Assembly: GCA_951394045.1 (NCBI GenBank)
Contig: OX595989.1
Location: 2,170,001-2,234,000, forward strand
Reading direction: 5' to 3'
Origin: Nitzschia sp. DOCU1
Lineage: Eukaryota > Bacillariophyta > Bacillariophyceae > Bacillariales > Bacillariaceae
Length of the DNA: 64,000 bases
Shown: positions 52,771 through 61,523 of the stretch, one piece after another
How the letters are laid out: every line of letters starts with the position of its first letter
Position numbering within the stretch: position 1 is the stretch's first letter
Position numbers and translations under genes: made by a program
Notes under the pieces: generated by a model
Told to the model about the DNA's origin: nothing
Database searches by the model: none
The model's input: the letters and a program-made list of their open reading frames with translations, nothing else

Positions 52771-53260
52771 GCTTCGGTAAGGATTCGCTTTATCTCTTGC
52801 CTTCTCATTGACTTGTCCATCCCTTGTGTTTGATTTACTCTACACTTCCTTCCTTCAATCCTTGCCTTTCCAAACGCGATCTTTTGTCACGAGAACTCCA
52901 TCGCGATCCACAGAAAAGCGCGCCGCTCTGGACGAATGACGTCATTCAATCACGCTAAGATTAGAGGTTATGGGTCACCTCTTCAAACTCTGATAGGCTC
53001 ATCTCTACTAGAACCAAATATCGAAGCTCAAAGGGGCAAGGTACTGCAGAAGAACGCATGATAGCACTCGACTCAACAATACTTCCAAGCAACATGGATC
53101 CATTCAGATTCCAGTCGCAGAGCTTATGGTTTCAGATTCAATTTTCATTTACGGGATTGCACTCGGTCGACATTGCGAAACAACCGAAGTGAGGGCCAAA
53201 AGCAAAATGGAGACTACGGTAAAAGTAGAAAGGTCAGAACCATTTCTTTGCTAGCAATAT
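52771..53260. other. Intergenic with CRE palindrome
   Basis: Promoter side of the GST-HIT gene and 3' flank of the transporter gene. Apart from the 52934 palindrome no feature is seen. Confidence 0.4.
52934..52947. promoter_or_regulatory. 14-bp palindrome with TGACGTCA core
   Basis: GAATGACGTCATTC is its own reverse complement and contains the full CRE/ATF bZIP site. It lies 164 bp upstream of the GST-HIT start codon. CRE-type (TGACGT) elements are reported in CO2- and cAMP-responsive diatom promoters; relevance here is inference. Confidence 0.55.
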
Positions 53261-54931
53261 TCATATTGGTTCTAATGGAGTGGAAATGTTCTGTGGTGAC
53301 AAAGATGATGATTGGTCGTCTGCTCTGGCATGATTTCGCAATGCCATCTCCACCCCAAGATCTTCCACTCCGTCCTCATCGACAGGAGCATCGACCGTCT
53401 TTTCGATCGAGCTTGCTTCCCCCTCTTGCTCGTCATTATCCCTCTTGGTCCTGTCAAAGATGATATTATCACGGCCGACTTCAGCACGTGCCTTGGCGTA
53501 CCCACCCATGAGAAGATAGCAAATCATGGCCAAGACAAAGAAAATATCCAAAGTGGCCACACCAACTCTTTGAGATACGCCCGCCTCGTTGATTGCGGTG
53601 AAAACTAGGGGTGGAATCCAAGACAAACTTTGCCCACAGAAAAGAAAGAATCCCATCAGCTCGGCATCTTGGCCTTCTGGAATGATGCACGAAGCCACTA
53701 GTCGATCGCACGTCCACTTCCATCCGGTTCCGGCCCCCCAAATGACAGCGAGAATATAAGTCTCTAAATGTTGTCCTGGTCCTTTCAGGAAAATAGCAAA
53801 GAGTCCCGTGACGATAATGAGCAAAAGCAGGGCGGCGATGGAACTTTTGATGGGGTCCAAAACCTTTGTGGCCTTGTTAGCAATCATGGCGCCGGGTACA
53901 CTTCCCAGCAACATGCAGCCTATCGCAATGCCATTCTCTTGAGCAGTAAATTGAAGTTGATCTGCCATATATGTGATAGCAATAGTAGCGAGCGCCTGAA
54001 GTGCAGCGTCACTCATGGAAATGGAAAGGTAAAACCACTTGAGTGCTCGGTAGTGTTTTGCAATGTGTCTGCCAGTGTTGTACAATTGGATAAAGCCAGC
54101 CGTCCAGAGCGATTTGTCACTCGGCAGCTGATGCAACCGATCCCGCCATCCAAACAGCATTCCCCAAGAATAACTAAGAAGTATAGCATTCACAACGAAT
54201 GCGATTGACATTGCGACTTGGTTGGTCAACAAATCGTTGTCTCCAAAACCAGCAATCTGCAAAACGCCAATGACTATTCCGAGAAACAACACCATTGCGC
54301 TAAACGAGGACATGGTAAAACTCTTGGTATAGTCATTCAGCAACAACTCGTCTGTCGTCAATTCAGGTAAATAAGCATAGGTGATTGCTGTTTGAGCCCA
54401 TCCCGTAAACGACACAATCACTTGGATAATCGCAATGCTCAAGAAATTATCTTCATTGAGAAAAATCGTCGGCAGAATCAACACGGTGAACACAGAGGAC
54501 GTAATTCTTCCCACTCTTAATCGGTACGGTGTGTAGTCAATTAGAGCTCCCATGAGCGGCAGTAAGCATGCCGACGCCACGCCCACAATCATTGTGTAGG
54601 TGGTCAGCAGCGATGACGGTTTGATGCCATACACTTTCGTGTTGCACTCTGGAACGACAGTTTCTCCTTCAGGAGGTTCCGTGGGACAACCAGCGGCTTC
54701 TTTTGCTATTCGGATCAAGGCTGTTCCCAGGAAGGCCCCTGCACCAATGAACTGAACGGCACGTCCGATTCCATCGAGAGCCCAACCGAGAGCTTCCTTG
54801 TTCCCCTTGTACAAGGGCGTGCCTCGAAAGCGGGGATAGCATCGTGGCAAGTCGACCTCGTCACCTTGAGGGGGCATTGTCTGGGCCTCTGTGGGAGCTG
54901 TTGTGGTGTCGTTTTCCGCGCTCTCTGTCAT
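53261..54931 (-). CDS. MFS transporter, Atg22/UMF1-like
   Basis: Single exon, 556 aa, ATG at 54931. About 12 hydrophobic segments lie between residues ~60 and ~490. The acidic N-terminus and the C-terminal 65 residues (DRTKRDNDEQEGEASS) are cytosolic in character. The pattern CIIPEGQDAELMGFFLFCGQSLSWIPPLVFTAI (residues in this stretch near 415-450) is that of the Atg22/UMF1 group, where the Pro-x-Gly-x-x-x-Glu motif and following helix are conserved. Atg22 in yeast exports amino acids from the vacuole. Substrate here is not indicated. CYPRFRGTPLYKGNKEALGWALDGI near the start is conserved-looking and may be a lineage mark. Confidence 0.75.
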   Translation of the reverse strand: MTESAENDTTTAPTEAQTMPPQGDEVDLPRCYPRFRGTPLYKGNKEALGWALDGIGRAVQFIGAGAFLGTALIRIAKEAAGCPTEPPEGETVVPECNTKVYGIKPSSLLTTYTMIVGVASACLLPLMGALIDYTPYRLRVGRITSSVFTVLILPTIFLNEDNFLSIAIIQVIVSFTGWAQTAITYAYLPELTTDELLLNDYTKSFTMSSFSAMVLFLGIVIGVLQIAGFGDNDLLTNQVAMSIAFVVNAILLSYSWGMLFGWRDRLHQLPSDKSLWTAGFIQLYNTGRHIAKHYRALKWFYLSISMSDAALQALATIAITYMADQLQFTAQENGIAIGCMLLGSVPGAMIANKATKVLDPIKSSIAALLLLIIVTGLFAIFLKGPGQHLETYILAVIWGAGTGWKWTCDRLVASCIIPEGQDAELMGFFLFCGQSLSWIPPLVFTAINEAGVSQRVGVATLDIFFVLAMICYLLMGGYAKARAEVGRDNIIFDRTKRDNDEQEGEASSIEKTVDAPVDEDGVEDLGVEMALRNHARADDQSSSLSPQNISTPLEPI

Positions 54932-55505
54932 GGTGAAGAAGAAAGTTGCGGCATTGACGAAAGAATCGATCGTATTTTATTATGGCGGATGCGTTCGATG
55001 CGTGGTTTCAAAAAAATGCACGATATTTCGCGTTCTCGCCGTGCTGGCTTCGGTTGAGTCCCGCGAGAAAGCGGGGTACGTACGCGATTTCCCCAACTTT
55101 TGCTCGAGAGATCTGATCCGCCTCTCGACTATTCACCCTTGTTTCTTCTAATAGTTAGTTAGTAGCATTGGATTTGCAAAGACAAGCAAGATTTAAAAGT
55201 AGTCTTTTTGAGAAGGGAAGAAGATTTAGTCTCCAAGTCAACAGGGTGACAAGAGGTCGACCAAAAATGGGGGTCGCGGTAGTCCAAAATGGTGTTTCGC
55301 CCCCAAAATACAAGGGTAAATAGGCCGGCCACTAACTTCCATCCTCACTACAACTGTTGGCATACAACAACTACTAGGATGAATGAGAATAGGAATTTCA
55401 TCGCCACTCAGCTGCATGATGTAGTTCTTAAGCTAATACAACTAGTCAGCACGTTGGTAGAAGTACGTAAAAGACGGATAGGTAACTTGATGACTGATGG
55501 AATGA
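54932..55505. other. Intergenic, 570 bp
   Basis: Between the transporter promoter and the 3' end of SEC31. Nothing recognised. Confidence 0.4.
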
Positions 55506-58500
55506 TTATTGTGCGAATTTCTTGATGCATAGCTGCAAGAGAGACTTGGTACCTTTTAACCAGTCCTTGTGATCTCTCCAATCGCTATGTACCAGTGCCG
55601 TTTGTATCGCCAATGCCGAATTAAAATCGTACACATTGATGTATCCACACATATGCAGTAGTTTTTCACCAATCTCATCGCTTATCTGACCGCGTGCCAG
55701 GCGCTTCAGCATGACAGCCACAGCCTTTTCACCCTCTCCCAGCAAGCGACCGTCGACGGCCTTGAGATCGAGGTTCTTGAGGGCGTCTACGACACCCAAC
55801 AAACAATCCTTGATGGGTTGATATTCGGCTTTGAGCTCCGCGATTTTGTCGAGGTCCAAGTCGGCGGACACTGGTGGCTTGGCAGGAGTCGAAGACACTT
55901 GGGCAGTACCTGGACGAGAATGGGTTGAATAGGGATTACTGGGAGAATAACGAGAAGATGTGTGTGAGGTATTATATTCGCATCTGTATATGTACAGAAA
56001 CTCGCCCATAGAAACATACCTTGTTCCAACATTACCGTATTGACTCGCCAGCTCCGGATGCGATGACGACGTGACGAATCCATCTCCATATTTGGACGCC
56101 AAGTTATTGGACACCTTTCCATTGCTTGTCGCAGCCGGCGCATAGGCTGCTGGCTCTGGTTGTTGTTGATACGTAGGGGCCGGAGCGGGAGCTGGCTGGG
56201 GTGCAGGCACTGCTGAGACCGGCCGTTCCCATGTCACTTCACCAGTCGTTTGGTTGGCATAGTAGTAGCGGCCGCTGGCCGGGTCCTGAAGTTCCATCCA
56301 ACCAGGCGGCAACGCGTCCACGGCACTCGTTGCAACCGGTGCCGCAGCAGTCTGTCCATATGCGGAGGACGATGCTGCAGCTGCAGCGGCGGCAGCTTGC
56401 TGTTGTTGTTGCTGCTGCGCGGCATAAGCTTGTTGTTGTTGAGCGGCATAGGCTTGTTGCGCCGCTTCGGCAGCCTTTCGCTCCGCTTCTTGCTTGACAC
56501 GATCAATAGTGGGACCTCTAGACTTTTGAATGTCCATGAACGCAAAGGGAAACTCGGGTGGGACACCACCCATGGCCGCCAAACAGTTCGGGCTCGCCTT
56601 GCTACGATACAAGCGGTCTCGTAGAATCTTGCTTTCTTCCGAATCGCCCCTGTGAAAGATAAGTGTGAGAAACAATGCCGTCTTTATGGATCATTTCCTT
56701 CATAGTACTTACTTGCTGTACTTGGCAGCCGCCACGAGCAATCCTTGTTCTGCCAATCGAGATGCATAAATGGAGAAGAGATTGGAATCTTCCATTTCTA
56801 ACGTGGCACTCGGTCCTACCGCCATGAGAAAGACGGACACTTTGACTACAAATTCATGCAGGGCCACGATATTCATTCCTTTTTTGTTGGCTTGTTGCAA
56901 CTGTCCTCTCCAATATCGTACGGCTCGTTCCAAACTCAACGAACACATGTAACACAAGGATGCACTTTGAGGATCGCCGGCATTCTCCAATAAATCTCCC
57001 AGTGCAATGCATAAGTTGGGAAATTCGTCCGATTTGCCGTAGGTCGAAAGAATCGCAAGTGTTTCTGGCCAATGTTTGGGGTTGGATTGCTGCACCAAAT
57101 CTCCGAGTTCATTGCGAATAATGGCACTGACTGTCGAAAGAAAGGGTCGTTTGGACGATTGCGACTCAAAGTATCGTTCTTGTGCCTTTGCCCAGAGTTC
57201 AGCGCCCCCACATGAGGCCAAGACGAGAGCATCTGCAGTGTTGTTGGTACGAAAGCAAATATCCACAGCCGCTTCAAAATTTCCTACGAGCAACGCCCGT
57301 TTGACCATTTCTTCCGTCGAGTGGGACATGCTGCTGGCATGTTTGTCGTGTAACGAAAGGGACTCGACTCCATTGGAAGTAACCTCGGCTTCCGAGTATG
57401 CGGCAGCGGCTTGGGCAATGGCATCGGGATCAAAACCGAGAGTATCGAGCAATTGTTGCCTGGCGTTTGTTTCTACACACAAGACGACAAAGATTAGAAA
57501 CTCGTCCGGTGCCAATGCACCTACTTTCTGCACATATTTCACTTACCAAAAATGACTTGCATAAAGGCCCACAATTGTGCTTCTCCTGGTTCCGTCGCTT
57601 GATGCGCTCGCGATTGACAATAATCAATAATCGGCATGGAGGCAATGGTCGTTTCAAACTGATTGGAAAGGTCGGCCAGCTGAGGTTGTTCTACCACGGT
57701 TCGCAATGTCACCAATCGATCCTTGGTACCACACGATACGACGGCGCCTCCAAATCCACACGAAACACTACTGGCAGGACGCATCCATTTGGGAGGTCGT
57801 CCGGCTTTGGAAGAAAGACCCAAGATACTATGCGCCTGAACTTTGCGATCCAGAGAACACGTGGAAGCAACGCCCCGTTTGATGGGAGACCACTGGACAT
57901 CGTACCTACGTTGTTGCGATGACGCAAGTCCACTAGCAGCAAATGTATCTTGAGCGCCATCTGTGGATGAGGTTTGTTCTGGAGCATCATTGGGAACATC
58001 GGCAATGGGTTGAAGAGTGAACAGATCCCATAGAATGGTTCGATTGTCCTTGCCGCAACTACAGTACAAGGGGCAAAGTGAGACTGGCGCCTTTGTCATC
58101 ATCACACCTTTGAACGCACGAACGACAGATACAATATACTTACGATAGTAGCAAATGATCATCCTGTGGACACCAGGCAATACTCAATATTCCCTGAGAA
58201 TGCCCCACCAACGTTTGAAGTGGCATACTAGTAGATGTTCTCAAATCCCACAGTTTGATGAGAGGATTCCGATCATCGGCCGAGGCCGTCAACAAATGCA
58301 ATCCCTGAGTAGGATTCCACGCCAAATCGGCCACGGCCGTCCCCGAGGGTTCCGCTCGCAATTCACACCAGGCCTTGCGGGCCTTCAAATCCCATACCGC
58401 CACGGTACCATCGGCGGCCGCACTTGCTACAATATGACCGACTTGAGTATTCCATGCTACGGCCGTAATTTGCGTGTGTTGTTGATTCGAGTCGCACGGG

Positions 58501-59038
58501 ACCATGGGATTCCCTCCTTCTGCCAATTGATCCAAATGAAAAATCAAAACTTTGCCATTACTTCCACCTGTCGCCAACTGGAGTGGATGCAAGGCATTGA
58601 ATTGCAACGCCTTGATGGGGCCCGATGCATGCTGCAAAAAGGACGCCAAGGGAGTTTCTTGGCCTTTGACAATTCCTTGAGCATCCCAAATGTGGATCGT
58701 GCCATTTTCCATGCCTCCTGCAATCAACCCCATGGGTCCACCGGCGGGGGTCCATGCCAAGGAGGCAAATCGACTGGTCGTTTTGACGGACCCTAAAAGT
58801 TTGGCGTCGCCACCGGATAGCTGCAAATCATACAACTCCAACTCGGAACTGGTTTCTTCAAAGCCCGCACCACCCGAATCCTAGCGAGGAGTGTGTGAGA
58901 TCCTGTGGTATACAGTGAGAAGCTTTTTCTCTAGAGTCGACTCACCTTGGCGCCAATGGCAATGACGTCGGCATACTCTCGAATCGGACTCCAGGCCGAT
59001 GCGGCACTTCGATTTTTGATTTCGGTAATCTTGGTCAT
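55506..59038 (-). CDS. SEC31: COPII outer-coat protein SEC31 with embedded WW domain
   Basis: Six exons: 59038-58946, 58880-58144, 58058-57547, 57472-56713, 56649-56020, 55938-55506; 1054 aa. The last intron (55939-56019, 81 bp) keeps frame either way. Sec31 forms the outer cage of COPII vesicles with Sec13. N-terminal WD repeats (~1-400: MTKITEIKNRSAASAWSP, GTIHIWDAQG, VLIFHLDQLA, DGTVAVWDLK, IKLWDLRTST, KDNRTILWDL) are followed by the helical solenoid (~440-700). A Gln/Ala-rich tract (~735-800) precedes a WW domain (~812-842: LPPGWMELQDPASGRYYYAN, then EVTWERP). A Pro-rich linker and the C-terminal helical Sec31 domain (IKDCLLGVVDALKNLDLK) close the protein. A WW domain in this position is not standard for Sec31. 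Shares a 287-bp divergent promoter with the MFS gene. Confidence 0.9.
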
Positions 59039-59325
59039 GTTGTATAGTGTCAAGAGAAAGAGAGAGAGGGGTTTCTCAAAATCACTGCACTACTACTAGC
59101 TAGGCATACACTAATGGCAATGCCAGTGGCAGGCAAGGTCACCGAAGATAGAGGTGCAACAACAGCCGACCACCCGGGCGGAACGTGACGACGACGAAAG
59201 CTTTCTCGTTTGCAGGGAACTTCTCGGTAGTTCGCGGGATGGGCGTGCGCGCAAACGTTCTTTCTTGCAGAAAGAGTCGCGAGTAATTTAGCCAAACATA
59301 GGTATGCAATGCACCCTTACTACGT

Positions 59326-61467
59326 ATGATTGCATTGCTTCTTGGACTCATTCGATCCAATCGCCAGTCGTTTTGGCGCGCCCTTCCATCTCAAACTGCC
59401 ACACACAACAAACATCTCAACGCCAACGGACCCAAAAAACTTGAGAAACCCAAGGGACATTTATTCTTCTTCCGTGACACCCTCAAGCAGCTCTTCTTCC
59501 CTACTATATGTCAAATGGCAACCACAAATGCAGCAGTCATTAATCGTCGGCAAACATCGTCCATGGAAGACAGCAGCAACAATTCCGATGCCGATTACCA
59601 TGACGCCGATATGATGATTCAAATGACTTTGCCATCCTCGCCTCATGATCATGACAGCGACGACGGCAATGGCGCGTTGGTCGATGATGACGATGATGAC
59701 GATGACATTATCATTCCTCCATATAATAGTGTCATGGCTACCAACATTCCACGAGTCGCTTGTGCTTTATTAGCATCCTTGACGACCGGTGGTGTTTCGT
59801 ATGCCTTTGGCCTGTATGGAAATGCCTTGAAAAAGAATTTGCACTTATCGCAAGGTCAATTGGAAACCATTTCGTCGGCCACCTTTTGTGCCGGACTTTT
59901 TAGTTGGATTCCAGGCATGTTTGTAGACAAATTTGGCACACGTGTAGGCATTGCCACGGGCGGTATTACAGGTGCTACATCATTAATCTTGTATTGGATG
60001 GTCGCGAAACAACACGTTGTCTTCACGAAGGAACTGGCTGTCATTGTGTTGTCGAGCTTGAGCATGTGCATTTTTCTATCGTGTGCACTCGTGACGGGGG
60101 CTGTCTTTAAAATTATCAGTTGTTCTTGTGAAGCGGGGACCAAAGGCAAGGCGGTGGGGGTTGCCAAAGGTTTGGTCGGTTTGGGATCGGGCTTGTATGC
60201 CTGCCTATTTCAAGCGATTCGAGGACCGACCACGTCCGATTTGGATATTTTGCCCATGTGTGCCTTGTTTTTCTTGGTGGCAGCAACGATACCGAGCGTT
60301 TTGGTATTACCCAACAAATTGGACGAACGTAAAAAGCCACCCGATGCCTTGACGCCATTGCATTTTCAATTATTGTTTGGGTCGCTATTGGTGTTGGCGG
60401 TCATTATTGTGGGCAACTCGGTATTGGAATTATTTCATAATAGAAAGGATCCGGGCAATTCCAAAACGGCTTCGAATTATCCATTGGCCGGACTGATATT
60501 GTTAGTGTGGTGGTCCCCCCTGGCAGCACAAGTTTATCTTCCCAAACGAGAAATTGCCATGGCCGAACATTCCGCGGAAGAACAGCATGCGCTACTCGAT
60601 AACGAGCAAGATGTCGACGACGACCAAACGCCAACTACTCACAACAAGGGAATCAAACATGATAGAAATGGAGATTCTGAACTTGGTGACAACAATGATG
60701 CTGCGGACGATAACCACGATGTTCTGCGGGATCCCTCCAATGCTGCCCAGGAGCCTACCGTGCCAGCATCTGTGGTTCACAAGAATCTATACCAAATGCT
60801 TCAAACATATCCAGCATGGCTCATGTTATGGACAGCTACCATTCTGGTAGGAGGAGGGACGGTGGAGACAAATAATCTTGGGCAGATGACAGAATCTTTG
60901 CACTTTCCTCCAGTTGTCACTTCCGCCAGTTTATCGTTATTTTCCGTCGCACAATCCGGTGGACGAGTTGCGGTGGGCGCCTTGTCGGACTATGCCTTGA
61001 CATGGGAGACGCGGAAGTGCTTTGTCGATCGCGGGGTTCCCCGACCGTTCTTTTTGGTGGTGGCGAGCGTTGCGGGTGTGATTGCGCACACAATATTGGC
61101 AATTAGCACCGACGAAGTTTCCTTTGTAATTGGCATTGCCTTCTCCGGACTGGCCTTTGGTAGTGTCTGGCCACTACTGGTCTTGATTACAGGCGAGATT
61201 TACGGAACGGCCCATGTAGGTGCCAACTACATGTTTTACGATGGATTCACGTCGGCAGCAGGAACCTTTTTGCTGTCCAAAGTCGTGGCACAGCAAGTCT
61301 ATGATAGCCATTTGGATCCCCATGACTCGGATGCGGACGATGGAACTACATGCTACGGTCAAGAATGCTTTCAAATGACCCATGTCATCATCGCGGTGTT
61401 GTCTCTTATTTGCATCGGGACAAGTGTAGCATTTCAATATTCCACAAGAGAACGATATAATAGTTAA
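59326..61467 (+). CDS. MFS transporter, nodulin-like
   Basis: Single exon. The frame has an ATG at 59326 (713 aa) and another at 59515 (650 aa, MATTNAAVINRRQ). The second gives a more usual hydrophilic N-terminus, whereas the first would add a basic, Phe/Leu-rich leader that could act as a targeting peptide; undecided. An acidic tract (GALVDDDDDDDDIIIPP) leads to six helices with the nodulin-like/MFS signature (LTTGGVSYAFGLYGNALKK; GMFVDKFGTRVGIATGG). A long acidic central loop (about 60600-60780, many Asp/Asn) and six further helices (GGGTVETNNLGQMTE; GRVAVGALSDYAL; GLAFGSVWPLLVLITGEIYG) follow. Plant relatives are vacuolar or plasma-membrane carriers; substrate unknown. Confidence 0.8.
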   Translation: MIALLLGLIRSNRQSFWRALPSQTATHNKHLNANGPKKLEKPKGHLFFFRDTLKQLFFPTICQMATTNAAVINRRQTSSMEDSSNNSDADYHDADMMIQMTLPSSPHDHDSDDGNGALVDDDDDDDDIIIPPYNSVMATNIPRVACALLASLTTGGVSYAFGLYGNALKKNLHLSQGQLETISSATFCAGLFSWIPGMFVDKFGTRVGIATGGITGATSLILYWMVAKQHVVFTKELAVIVLSSLSMCIFLSCALVTGAVFKIISCSCEAGTKGKAVGVAKGLVGLGSGLYACLFQAIRGPTTSDLDILPMCALFFLVAATIPSVLVLPNKLDERKKPPDALTPLHFQLLFGSLLVLAVIIVGNSVLELFHNRKDPGNSKTASNYPLAGLILLVWWSPLAAQVYLPKREIAMAEHSAEEQHALLDNEQDVDDDQTPTTHNKGIKHDRNGDSELGDNNDAADDNHDVLRDPSNAAQEPTVPASVVHKNLYQMLQTYPAWLMLWTATILVGGGTVETNNLGQMTESLHFPPVVTSASLSLFSVAQSGGRVAVGALSDYALTWETRKCFVDRGVPRPFFLVVASVAGVIAHTILAISTDEVSFVIGIAFSGLAFGSVWPLLVLITGEIYGTAHVGANYMFYDGFTSAAGTFLLSKVVAQQVYDSHLDPHDSDADDGTTCYGQECFQMTHVIIAVLSLICIGTSVAFQYSTRERYNS

Positions 61468-61523
61468 AATTGGAATAGCCTACTTGTTTAAAAGTTTGAT
61501 CACTCAGGGAAATAATGATCGAG

